In this document: positions 24,749-33,500 of the stretch, one piece after another
How the letters are laid out: each line of letters opens with the position of its first letter
How positions within the stretch are numbered: the stretch's first letter is position 1
Assembly: GCA_946482335.1 (NCBI GenBank)
Contig: CAMLRG010000016.1
Coordinates: 1-45,856 of the forward strand
From: an uncultured Duganella sp.
Lineage (GTDB): Bacteria > Pseudomonadota > Gammaproteobacteria > Burkholderiales > Burkholderiaceae
Direction of reading: 5' to 3'
Length of the DNA: 45,856 bases
The notes under the pieces: model-generated
Database searches by the model: none
Told to the model about the DNA's origin: nothing
The model's input: only the letters and a program-made list of their open reading frames with translations
Translations under genes and position numbers: made by a program

Positions 24749-25366
24749 GGCCAGCGCGGCCGCCCAGCTGATCATGCCGGAAAAAGCGAAGATCAGGGTG
24801 GCGGACGCGTTCATGGCCATCGCCAGCATGTTCTTGGTGGCGGTGGCGGCGCGGATCTGCTGGCCGGCGATGGTCAGCGCAGCCAGCATCAGGAAGCCGA
24901 TCCCGCCGCCGAAGTAGCCGCCGTAAATCGCGATGCAGGTCTGCACCACCGCCAGCATCCACTTCGGCATGCTGGATGCGGCCTGGATCGGCTGGCGGCG
25001 GAAAGCGCCCCAGGCGAACATGCCGGTGGCAAACAGGATCAGCCAGGGCACCAGCCTGGCGAAAAAGGTCGGCGGCGTGATCCACAACAGGATGGCGCCG
25101 GCGATGCCGCCTAGGAAGCTGATCGCGACCAACTGGTTGAACGTCAGCCCGCTGACGCCTTCCGCCATCTTGCGCCCGGCGATGGCGGAGGTGGCCTGGG
25201 CCGGGAACATGGCGACGGTCGACGTCATGTTCGCCGCCACCGGGTTCAGTCCCGCCAGCAGCAGGGCGGGGAAGGTAATGAAGGAACCGCCGCCGGCCAA
25301 CGCATTCTGCGTGCCGGCAAAAAGGCCCGCTGCGGCAAGCAGCAAAATGGTGTGGATCTCAGGCAT
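24620..25366 (-). CDS. TSUP (TauE/SafE-like) membrane permease
   Basis: A 248-residue inner-membrane protein with about eight helices, of the sulfite exporter TauE/SafE family. Family motifs include AGLFAGTQNALAGGGSFITFPALLLAGL near the start and the half-repeat YGGYFGGGIGFLMLAAL. TSUP proteins move sulfite, sulfonates, thiosulfate or organic acids; the substrate here is unknown. A perfect TATAAT lies 6 bases before the ATG with no ribosome site, suggesting a leaderless mRNA. Its 3' end lies antisense over the last 129 bases of cueR. A role in copper or sulfur stress is possible but not shown. Confidence 0.87.
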   Translation of the reverse strand: MPEIHTILLLAAAGLFAGTQNALAGGGSFITFPALLLAGLNPVAANMTSTVAMFPAQATSAIAGRKMAEGVSGLTFNQLVAISFLGGIAGAILLWITPPTFFARLVPWLILFATGMFAWGAFRRQPIQAASSMPKWMLAVVQTCIAIYGGYFGGGIGFLMLAALTIAGQQIRAATATKNMLAMAMNASATLIFAFSGMISWAAALALCAGGIAGGLLGSWLIYRLPPQLMRIFVVLVGAVLTVYMFLR

Positions 25367-25401
25367 CGGACCATTATAGCGGTGTTGCCCGGAGCTTGCC
25401 C
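25367..25401 (-). promoter_or_regulatory. Promoter placing the TSUP start codon at +1
   Basis: On the minus strand, TATAAT occupies 25378-25373 and exactly six bases separate it from the ATG at 25366, so +1 falls on the start codon. The -35 region at 17 bases (25401-25396) reads GGGCAA, a weak match. No Shine-Dalgarno sequence is present. Confidence 0.6.
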
Positions 25402-25429
25402 GCAGGCAGCGCCGTGCCGTGGCCGGCCC

Positions 25430-26641
25430 TCATTTCCACAACGGGCAGCGGCTTTCCGCCCTGGTGGTAAAGGCCTGTGCGCCCGGGATGGTCTGTACCA
25501 GCTTGTAGTAATCCCAGGGGTATGCCGATTCGGCCGGACGCTTCACCCGCAACAGGTACATGTCGTGCACCATGCGCCCGTCCGGCCGCACCATGCCGTT
25601 TGAGGCGAACATGTCGTTGATCGCCGTGCTTTTCAGGTAAGCCAGCACTTTCTCCGCCCTGTCGGTACCGGTCGCCTTCACCGCGCGCAGGTATTGCGCG
25701 GTGGCGGAGTAGTCGCCCGCCTGGAGCATGGTGGGCATGCGCTTCATGCGCGAAAAATAGCGCCGGGCCCATGCGCGGCTGGCCGGCGTAAGGTCCCAAT
25801 ACCAGCCGTCGGTGACGTACATGTCCTGTGTCAGCTTCAGGCCCAGAGCATGGATGTCGCTGATGAAGATCGCCATGCCGGCCAGTTGCATCGTCCTGCC
25901 GGTACCGAATTCATTGGCTGCCTTGATCGCATTGATGGTGTCGTTGCCCGCGCTGATCAGGCCGAGGATCTGCGCGCCGGAGGCCTGGGCCTGCATCAGG
26001 TAGGACGAAAAGTCCGGCGTGGAAAGCGGGAACTTGACGCTGCCGACGACTTTGCCGTTGGCATGCTCGACGATGGCGCTGGCATCCTTCTGCATCTGCG
26101 TGCCGTAGGCGTAATCCACCGTCAGGAAGAACCAGTTGCGTCCACCCTGCCTGACCACGGCGGCGCCGGTGCCGCGTGCCAGGGCGACCGTATCGAACAC
26201 ATAATGGATGGTGTAGGGTGAGCATTCCTCGTTGGTCAGCCGCGTACTGCCGCTGCCGACGGCGAAAAACACGCGCTGCTTTTCGGCCGCCACCTTGGCG
26301 ATGGCCAGGTTGACGCCGGAATTGGTGCCGCCCAGCAGCACGTCGACGCCCTCGCGGTCGAACCATTCGCGCGCTTTGGTGGCGGCGAGATCGGCCTTGT
26401 TCTGGTGGTCCGCCACCAGCAGCTCGACGCGCCTGCCGTGCACGGCGCCGCCGGCATCGGCGATCGCCATGCGGATCGCCTCGACGCCGCCGGGGCCGTC
26501 GATATCGGCGTAGACGCCGGACAGATCGGTCAGGAAGCCGACCCTGATGGCCCCGTCCGAAACCTGCGCCGGCGCGGCAAACGACGTGGCAAGGCTCGCC
26601 GCCGCCAGCATGGCCCTTGCCCCGTACCGTCCTGCGCTCAT
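25430..26641 (-). CDS. Periplasmic branched-chain-amino-acid-type binding protein, orphan
   Basis: A 403-residue ABC-type substrate-binding protein of the LivJ-like (Peripla_BP_6) family. A signal peptide (ends AAPAQ, about residue 26) is followed by IRVGFLTDLSGVYADIDGPGGVEAIRMAI, then VDVLLGGTNSGVNLAIAKVA and LTVDYAYGTQMQKDA. Relatives bind amino acids, amides or aromatic acids. No permease or ATPase gene is adjacent, so it either serves a transporter elsewhere or works as a sensor. Its ATG overlaps the AraC gene's stop by ATGA, linking ligand binding and regulation. Confidence 0.88.
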   Translation of the reverse strand: MSAGRYGARAMLAAASLATSFAAPAQVSDGAIRVGFLTDLSGVYADIDGPGGVEAIRMAIADAGGAVHGRRVELLVADHQNKADLAATKAREWFDREGVDVLLGGTNSGVNLAIAKVAAEKQRVFFAVGSGSTRLTNEECSPYTIHYVFDTVALARGTGAAVVRQGGRNWFFLTVDYAYGTQMQKDASAIVEHANGKVVGSVKFPLSTPDFSSYLMQAQASGAQILGLISAGNDTINAIKAANEFGTGRTMQLAGMAIFISDIHALGLKLTQDMYVTDGWYWDLTPASRAWARRYFSRMKRMPTMLQAGDYSATAQYLRAVKATGTDRAEKVLAYLKSTAINDMFASNGMVRPDGRMVHDMYLLRVKRPAESAYPWDYYKLVQTIPGAQAFTTRAESRCPLWK

Positions 26642-27540
26642 TGGAATGCCAGCAATTCCTTGAGGCCGGTCTGGCGCGCATAAGCCATCGGCGTCATGCC
26701 GCAGAACAGCCGGAAGCGTCGCGTGAAGTAGCTTTGGTCGTCATAGCCGACCAGGTCGGCCACCCGCGACAGCGGCCAGGTGCCGGCGCGTATCAGGTCC
26801 TGCGCTCGCTGCATGCGGCATTGTTCGAGGTAAGCCATGGCTGTGATGCCGGCGCTGGCGCGGAACATGCGCGCAAAGTGGAAGCGGCTGACGTTGGCGA
26901 TGCCCGCCAGCGCGGCGAGGTCGATCGGCTCGTGCAAATGGGCCTGGATGAAATCCTTGACGCGTTGCAGCGTTGCCGGCTGCAGCCCGGACGGCAAGCG
27001 CTGCGGGCGGCGCTGTTCGGCGCCGAAACGCTGCACCATATGGCAGGCCAGGGCGTGCGACAGGCATTGGGTGATGTATTCCTGCGCCGGGTGGCTTGGC
27101 GCGCGCAACTCGTCCAGCATGAGCAAGCCGATGCGTTCGATGAAGGGATCGCGGCCGCCGAAGCAATTGATGAGTTCGATCAGGGGGCTGGGCGACGCGA
27201 GGGTCGCTTCCGCTGCCTCGCGCAACAGGTGGGTCGGGATGCGGGTGATCAGGATGGCCCCCGGCTTGTCCCACGACCAGCGCGACTCCATGCCGCGCGG
27301 GTGCACGGTGACATTGCCGGCGCTGACGGTTGCCGAGTGGGTTTTGCCATCCCTGGACTGGGTCAGGCGCACCACGCCGGAGGTGCGCATGGCGATCACG
27401 TCATGGTCCAGCTCAGGCGAGGTGACATGGCCGCCGCCATGCCAGTTATGCCAGTTGAGGACCACGCCGCCCCAGGAAGGCCGGTTGACGCTGGTGGCGG
27501 TCGGTTCGGGCGTCAGGTGCGTTGTAAGACTGCTAAGCAT
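26638..27540 (-). CDS. AraC-family transcriptional regulator
   Basis: A 300-residue regulator. The N-terminal cupin-like sensing region (about residues 15-160) is followed by the AraC DNA-binding domain with two helix-turn-helix units (about 195-295; DLAALAGIANVSRFHFARMFRASAGITAMAYL, then VADLVGYDDQSYFTRRFRLFCGMTPMAYA). The start at 27540 (MLSSLTTH) is set by GGGGAGG six bases upstream; an in-frame start at 27597 is less likely. It is translationally coupled to the downstream binding protein and divergent from the cytochrome c gene, whose upstream region holds a tandem direct repeat of a kind AraC proteins often bind. Confidence 0.9.
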   Translation of the reverse strand: MLSSLTTHLTPEPTATSVNRPSWGGVVLNWHNWHGGGHVTSPELDHDVIAMRTSGVVRLTQSRDGKTHSATVSAGNVTVHPRGMESRWSWDKPGAILITRIPTHLLREAAEATLASPSPLIELINCFGGRDPFIERIGLLMLDELRAPSHPAQEYITQCLSHALACHMVQRFGAEQRRPQRLPSGLQPATLQRVKDFIQAHLHEPIDLAALAGIANVSRFHFARMFRASAGITAMAYLEQCRMQRAQDLIRAGTWPLSRVADLVGYDDQSYFTRRFRLFCGMTPMAYARQTGLKELLAFQ

Positions 27541-27614
27541 AGTGCCTCCCCAACGGCTGCAGCAAGGATGTACCAAAAGTGGGCAAGAACGTACCACGCA
27601 GTAAATGGATACTG

Positions 27615-27640
27615 ATAGACAATTATAGACAATTGTTTAT
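27615..27640. promoter_or_regulatory. Tandem direct repeat upstream of the cytochrome gene
   Basis: ATAGACAATT occurs twice, back to back (27615-27624 and 27625-27634). The second copy also forms a near-perfect palindrome with the following bases up to TTTAT (27640). Ten-base periodicity puts both copies on one DNA face. It sits between the divergent AraC and cytochrome genes, 12 bases before the cytochrome start, and is a good candidate regulator site. Confidence 0.55.
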
Positions 27641-27652
27641 CAGGAGTGACCA

Positions 27653-27964
27653 ATGAAAAAATCGATGACTTTCACCCTTGCCTGCGCGCTCGGCCTGGTG
27701 GGGCAGGCGGCACACGCCAGTCCCGAATTGGCAAAGGCGAAAAACTGCATGGCCTGCCATGCGGCGGCCACCAAGCTGGTTGGTCCCTCTTTCAAGGACA
27801 TCGCGGGCAAATATGGCGCCGATGTCGGCGCCGAGGGCAAGCTGCTGACCAAAGTGCAGAAGGGCAGCAGCGGCGTGTGGGGGCCGGTACCCATGCCGGC
27901 CAATCCCCAGCTGAGCGAGGCCGACGCCCGCACCCTGGTCAAATGGATCCTGTCGCAGAAATAA
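27653..27964 (+). CDS. Small periplasmic cytochrome c (c551/c552 type)
   Basis: A 103-residue monohaem class I cytochrome. A signal peptide (about residues 1-22, ending AHA) is followed by the haem-binding motif C32-x2-C35-H36 (CMACH), LVGPSFKDIAGKY and the Met ligand M81 in GPVPMPANPQLSEADARTLVKWIL. It carries electrons in the periplasm, for example to oxidases or nitrite/peroxide reductases; the partner is not evident here. CAGGAG gives a clear ribosome site. A direct repeat lies just upstream. Confidence 0.93.
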   Translation: MKKSMTFTLACALGLVGQAAHASPELAKAKNCMACHAAATKLVGPSFKDIAGKYGADVGAEGKLLTKVQKGSSGVWGPVPMPANPQLSEADARTLVKWILSQK

Positions 27965-27971
27965 AGGCCGC

Positions 27972-28673
27972 TTAAGCCGCCTTGTCGCGCGCCGCCGCGC
28001 CGCGGACAGCGGCGATGGTTTCGGCGATCAGCGCGGTGGCGCGTTCCGCGTCGGCGATCGAGCGCGCCAGGCGCCCGTCGGCGAATTCGTCGTATTCGAT
28101 GGCGGCGCTGTAGGCATCGGTCACGCCCAGGTAGCGGAACACGCTGCGCACCGACGCTTCGACGTGGTTGACGGCCTCCAGCCGCTGGCCGGGCCCGTAG
28201 CCGTAGTCGCCGCGCGAGGACAGGATCACCAGCTGTTTTCCCATGCCAGCCAGCAGCGGCCAGTACGGCTCGCCTGGACGTGCGCGGTCGAAGCCGAACG
28301 TGCGCCCGACGCGCACGATGTTGTCGAGCCAGGCCTTGAATTGCGCCGGCGGACCGAAGTTATACATCGGCACGCCCGCGACGATGATGTCGGCCCGCAG
28401 CACTTCATCGACCAGCGCATCGCTTGGCGCCAGGACGTCCGCCATCCACGGCTCGCGCGCCGCCGGCGGCGTGAAGGCGGCATGCACCCAGCCGCCCGTC
28501 ACGGGCGAGGGCGGCTGTGCGCCGACGTCGCGATAGATGATTTCAATACTTCCATCGAGTTGCCGGTAGCGCTCCAGGAAGCGCGCGGTCAGGCGCCGCG
28601 TGTGCGAGCCATGGGGCTGTTCTCCGGAGCGCCCGGGGCGCGCGCTGGAATCGATATGCAGGATCGTGGTCAT
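27972..28673 (-). CDS. FMN-dependent NADH-azoreductase-like quinone reductase
   Basis: A 233-residue flavodoxin-fold oxidoreductase of the AzoR family. MTTILHIDSSARPGRSGEQPHGSHTRRL holds the FMN phosphate-binding region, PMYNFGPPAQFKAWLDNIVRVGRTF is the signature AzoR segment, and SSRGDYGYGPGQ is the second flavin-contact loop. The enzyme reduces quinones, azo dyes or nitro compounds with two electrons from NAD(P)H. It is somewhat longer than E. coli AzoR (about 200). The start has a GGAGAG ribosome site. It is divergent from a LysR regulator, which probably controls it. Cytochrome c convergently ends 7 bases away. Confidence 0.9.
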   Translation of the reverse strand: MTTILHIDSSARPGRSGEQPHGSHTRRLTARFLERYRQLDGSIEIIYRDVGAQPPSPVTGGWVHAAFTPPAAREPWMADVLAPSDALVDEVLRADIIVAGVPMYNFGPPAQFKAWLDNIVRVGRTFGFDRARPGEPYWPLLAGMGKQLVILSSRGDYGYGPGQRLEAVNHVEASVRSVFRYLGVTDAYSAAIEYDEFADGRLARSIADAERATALIAETIAAVRGAAARDKAA

Positions 28674-28753
28674 GTGTCTCTCCGGTGGGTTGCGATGGCT
28701 GCACTGTGCACCCGCAGGCGAACGGCGACAAACGATTATTTCCTGACGGATGG

Positions 28754-28775
28754 ATGAATGGAATTCATGTATAGT
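28754..28775. promoter_or_regulatory. LysR-box-like palindrome and -10 box before lysR
   Basis: ATGAAT-N3-ATTCAT (28754-28768) is a perfect inverted repeat with the T-N11-A spacing of LysR boxes. TATAGT (28770-28775) follows, seven bases before the regulator ATG (28783). The site lies in the gap between the divergent azoreductase and lysR genes, so it may control both. Confidence 0.55.
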
Positions 28776-28782
28776 GGGTGCC

Positions 28783-29661
28783 ATGAAACGCCGCCTGCCA
28801 TCCCTGTCCGCCTTGCGCAGCTTCGAAGCCGCGGCGCGCCTGCAGAGCTTCAAGCTGGCCGCGGAAGAGCTTTCAGTCAGCGCGACCTCGATCAGCCACC
28901 AGGTGCGTGCGCTGGAGGAAGCGCTGGCGCTGCGCCTGTTCCTGCGCAAGACGCGCGCCGTCGAGTTGACGCCCGAGGGCCGCATCCTGTTGCAGGCCAC
29001 CGGCAGCGGCTTCGACGCCATTGCGGCCGGTGTGGAACGGCTGCGGCGCGAGCGGCGCCGGACAGTCACCTTGTCCACCACGCCCGCTTTTGCCGCGCGC
29101 TGGCTGGTGCCGCGCCTGGCGGCTTTTAATGCCGACCATCCCGACATCGCGCTGAACGTCCTGGCCAGCAACAGGCCGGTCGACCTGGCCGCTGGCGCGG
29201 CCGACCTGGCAGTGCGCGGCGGCGCCGGCCATTTCGCCGGCCTGCATGCGCAGCGCCTGATGCACGCCAGCTTCGCGCCGGTGGCCAGCCCGCGCCTGAA
29301 GCTGCGCAAGACCGGCGACGTGGCGCGCCACCCCCTCATCCACTTTGACTGGCAGCGCGGCTTCAAAGGCGCCCTGACCTGGGAGAAATGGGCCAGGGCA
29401 GCCGGCGTGGCGCTGGACACCGATTGCGGCATGCGCTTTTCGGAAGAAACCCATGCCGTGCAGGCTGCCATTGCCGGCCAGGGCGTCGTGCTGACGGCCT
29501 TGCCGCTGGTGCGCGAGGAGATTGCGATGGGGTTGCTGGAAGCGCCGGTGGGGCCCGTGCTCGGCGGATTCGACTTTTACGTGGTGCGGCCGGAGAGCGG
29601 CGAGGCGCGCCCAGACGTGCGCGCCGTCGAGGAGTGGCTGCTGGCGCAGGCCGGGGCTTGA
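28783..29661 (+). CDS. LysR-family transcriptional regulator
   Basis: A 292-residue regulator. The N-terminal winged helix-turn-helix (LSALRSFEAAARLQSFKLAAEELSVSATSISHQVRALEEALALRLFLRKTRAVELT, about residues 7-60) resembles the GcvA subgroup. An effector-binding domain follows (about 90-290). MKRRLPSL is chosen as the start; upstream in-frame codons lack a ribosome site, and this ATG has only a weak one. It is divergent from the azoreductase gene with a LysR-box-like palindrome between them, so a quinone or azo-compound response is likely (inference). Confidence 0.9.
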   Translation: MKRRLPSLSALRSFEAAARLQSFKLAAEELSVSATSISHQVRALEEALALRLFLRKTRAVELTPEGRILLQATGSGFDAIAAGVERLRRERRRTVTLSTTPAFAARWLVPRLAAFNADHPDIALNVLASNRPVDLAAGAADLAVRGGAGHFAGLHAQRLMHASFAPVASPRLKLRKTGDVARHPLIHFDWQRGFKGALTWEKWARAAGVALDTDCGMRFSEETHAVQAAIAGQGVVLTALPLVREEIAMGLLEAPVGPVLGGFDFYVVRPESGEARPDVRAVEEWLLAQAGA

Positions 29662-29676
29662 CCGGCGCGGTGGCGC

Positions 29677-30480
29677 TCAGGCCAGGCCGAACGATTTCCT
29701 CAGGCTCGCATCGACGGGGCCGGCCGGCATGAAGCGGCGCAATTTGCTCAACAGGGAAGCCTGGCCCGCCGGCGTGCGCCGCATACGCCACGGCCCCAGC
29801 GCGGCGTCGACGATTGCTTGCGCCACGCCATCGGGCTGCGGCGCAGCGTTGACGCTGCCGGCGACCGCAGCGGCCGAAAGGCCGCGCTCGCGTTCATATG
29901 CCGGCAGGTGGGATTGGGCATGCGGCGCATTGGCGTCCAGGCTGGTCCTGGTAAAAGACGGTTCGACCAGCGTCACGCGGATGCCGAATTGGCGCACTTC
30001 GTGGTCCAGTGTTTCCGACAGCCCTTCCACCGCATGCTTGGATGCCGCATACAGCCCCATATACGGGGCCGGAAGGAAACCGAGCACGGAACTGACGTTG
30101 ACGATGCGTCCCGAGCGCTGCGTGCGCATGTGCGGCAGGACTGCCCGCGCCGTGCGCAGGACGCCGAACAGGTTGGTGTCGAACAAGGCGCCGGCTTCCT
30201 CTACCGTGGTTTCTTCGACCGCCCCGACCAGCATCACACCGGCATTGTTGACGAGTACGTCAATACGGCCGGCGCGCGCGACGATGGCTTGCATGGCATG
30301 GTGGACCGATGCGTCGTCGCGCACGTCCATCTCGACCAGTTCGACGCCGGGCACGGGAGGCGCCTTGGCGAGGCTGCGGACGGTGCCGAATACTTTGCAA
30401 CCACGCAGGGCAAATTGCTGCGCGGCCGCACGGCCGATACCGGACGAGACGCCAGTTACCACTACGATTGATGTCGACAT
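29677..30480 (-). CDS. Short-chain dehydrogenase/reductase (SDR)
   Basis: A 267-residue classical SDR. The cofactor motif TGVSSGIG is near residue 9, NNAG near 84, and the active-site pair YAASK near 151 with Ser in VNVSSVLG. It oxidises or reduces hydroxyl/carbonyl groups with NAD(P); the substrate is unknown. AAAGGA is a good ribosome site for MSTSIVVV. It begins 21 bases after the RND pump gene on the same strand, so it is the third gene of the efflux operon and may chemically modify compounds handled by the pump. Confidence 0.9.
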   Translation of the reverse strand: MSTSIVVVTGVSSGIGRAAAQQFALRGCKVFGTVRSLAKAPPVPGVELVEMDVRDDASVHHAMQAIVARAGRIDVLVNNAGVMLVGAVEETTVEEAGALFDTNLFGVLRTARAVLPHMRTQRSGRIVNVSSVLGFLPAPYMGLYAASKHAVEGLSETLDHEVRQFGIRVTLVEPSFTRTSLDANAPHAQSHLPAYERERGLSAAAVAGSVNAAPQPDGVAQAIVDAALGPWRMRRTPAGQASLLSKLRRFMPAGPVDASLRKSFGLA

Positions 30481-30501
30481 GTTTTTTCCTTTCAAATGAA
30501 T

Positions 30502-33500
30502 TCAGGCTGTGCCGGTGCCGGCGACTGGAAGGGGGGCGATGTTTTCCTGCGACCGCCCGGCATGCAGGCTGCCGCCGCCGGCATCGATCCTGAACCAGAT
30601 GGCATACATGGCGGGCAGGAACACCAGCGTCAGGACGGTCCCGGCCAGGGTGCCGCCGATCAGCGTGTAGGCGAGCGTGCCCCAGAACACCGAGTGGGTG
30701 AGCGGGATGAAGGCCAGGATCGCCGCCAGGGCCGTCAGGATGACCGGGCGGGCACGCTGCACGGTTGCTTCGACCACGGCCGTCAAGGGATCCAGGCCGG
30801 CTTGTTTGTTGTCGTGGATCTGGCCGATCAGGATCAGCGTGTTGCGCATCAGGATGCCGGACAACGCGATCAGGCCCACCAGGGCGTTGATGCCGAAGGG
30901 CTGGCGGAACAGGATCAGGGTCGGCACCACGCCGATCAAGCCCAGGGGACTGGTCAGGAACACCATGACCATCGCCGAGATCGAGCGCACCTGGAAAATG
31001 ATGATGAGCAGGGTGATCGCCAGCATGATGGGGAACAGCGGCAGCATTGCGGCGGTCGCCTTGCCCGACTCCTCGATGGAGCCGGCCTGTTCGATGCGGT
31101 AGCCGGCCGGCAGGTTGTCGACGATGGGCTGCAACTGCCTGCTGATGGCGGCGGATACGTCCGGCGGCTGCAAGCCTTCGGCGATATCGCCGCGCACCGT
31201 GATGGTCGGCACCCGGTCGCGCCGGCGCATCACAGGCTCCTCGGCGCGCACTTCGACCTTGCCCACCTGGGACAGCGGGATGCGCTGGCCATTGCTGCCG
31301 GCCAGGGTGAAGTCGGCGACCCTGGCCGGATCGAGGCGGACGTCGCCGGCGGCACGGGCCACCACCTGCACAGTGCGGATATCTTCGCGCACGGTGGTGA
31401 CCGGCACGCCGGTGAGGAAGAATTGCAGCTGCTGCGCCACCGCGCTGGAGCTCAGCCCCACCGCCTGCAGGCGGTCCTGCTGGAGCGTGAAGTGCAGCGA
31501 CGGCGTGCGTGCGCCCCAGTCGGTGTTCACGGTGCGCATCATTGGACTGGCATCCATCACATTCTGCACGTCGACAGCAATCTCGCGCAGCTTGGCCGGG
31601 TCCGGGCCGGTGACCCGGTAGGCCACCGGGAAGGGCGAGTAGGGGCCGAACACGAGCTGGGTGACGCGCACCCGCGCCTCCGGTGCCAAACCCTCGGCAA
31701 TCGCCTGGCGCAAGCGCTGCTTCAGCGCTTCGCGCTGCCCCTGGCTTTCTGTGCGCACGACGATCTTGGCGAAGGAAGGATCCGGCAGCTCCGGCCCCAT
31801 CGCCAGGTAGAAGCGCGGCGCGCCCTGGCCGATATAAGCGGTGACGATCTGGGCTTCCTGCTGCCGGGACAGCCAGGCTTCCACCTTGGCCGTGGCGGTG
31901 CTGGTCGCGGCGATGGAGCTGCCATACGGCATCTGCACCTCGACCAGCACTTCGGGACGGTCGGAGATGGGGAAGAACTGCTTCTTGACCACGGCCATGC
32001 CCAGCACGGCGGCCACGAACAGGCCCACCACCGAGCCGGCCACCAGCCATTTGCGCGCGATGATGCGCTGAAGCGCCTGGCGGAAGCGGTTGTAGCGCGG
32101 GGTGTCGTACAGCGCGGCATGGCCGCCCGGCACCACCTTGAGGTCGGGCAGCAGTTTGACGCCAAGGTAAGGCGTGAATACGACAGCGACTACCCAGGAG
32201 GCGATGAGGGCTATGCCGACGATCCAGAACATATTGCTGGTGTACTCGCCGGCGGTGGAGCGTGCAAAGCCATTGGGCATGAAGCCGACAGCGGTGACCA
32301 GGGTACCCGAGAGCATGGGGGCCGCCGTATGGCTCCAGGCGTAGGCGGAGGCAGCGATGCGGCTGTAGCCTTCCTCCATCTTCACCACCATCATTTCAAT
32401 GGCGATGATGGCATCGTCCACCAGCAAGCCCAGGCCCAGGATCAGGGAGCCGAGCGTGATGCGGTCGAAATTCTTGCCGGTGGCCGCCATCACGACAAAC
32501 ACCGTGGCCAGGGTAAGCGGAACCGCGGCGGCCACCACGATGCCGACGCGCCAGCCCATGCTCAGGAAGCACACCACCATGACCACCAGCAGCGCGGCGA
32601 AGAATTTCACCATGAATTCGTCCACCGCCGCGCTGATGTTGACTGCCTGGTCGGTGATCCTGTCCAGGCTCATACCCAGCGGCAGGCCGGCATTGATGGC
32701 GCCGACTTCCTGTTCGAGCGCCTTGCCCAGGTCGAGGCCATTCCAGCCATCGCGCATGACGACGCCAAGCAGCAGCGCGGGTTCGCCGCCGTGGCGGATC
32801 ATGAACGTGGCGGGATCCTCATAGCCGCGTTTCACCGTGGCGATATCCGACAGTTTCAGCGTGCGGCCCTGCGCCACCACTGGAGTGGCGCGGATCTTCT
32901 CCAATTCGTCGAAGGCCCCGTCGAGGCGGACGAAGACTTGCGGCCCCCTGGTTTCCACTGCGCCGGCTGGCGTCAAGGCATTCTGGCCATTGAGCGCTGA
33001 GAACACGTCCTGCGGGCTGACGCCCAGCGTTGCCAGGCGCTCATGCGAAAACTCCACGAAGATGCGTTCGGACTGTTCGCCGATGATATTCACCTTCTTC
33101 ACGCCGGGCACGCGCAGCAGGCGCTGGCGCAGCGTTTCCGCATCGCGGACCAGTGCGCGCTGCGGTTCGCCTTTGGCTTTCAGCGCATACAGGGCGAAGG
33201 TGACGTCCGCGTATTCGTCATTGACCATCGGTCCGATCACACCAGGCGGCAGGTTGCCGGCCTCGTCGCCGACCTTCTTGCGTGCCTGGTAGAACTCGCC
33301 CTGGACTTCCGAAGGCGGGGTGGAGTCGAGCAAGGTCAGGGTGGTGAAGGCCAGGCCCGGGCGGGTATAGGTTTCCGAGCGGTCGTAATAGCGCAGCTCC
33401 TGCAAGCGCTTTTCGATCTTCTCGGCGACCTGGTCCTGCATCTCTTGCGCCGACGCGCCGGGCCAGGCCGTCACGACGGTCATCACCTTGACGGTAAAGG

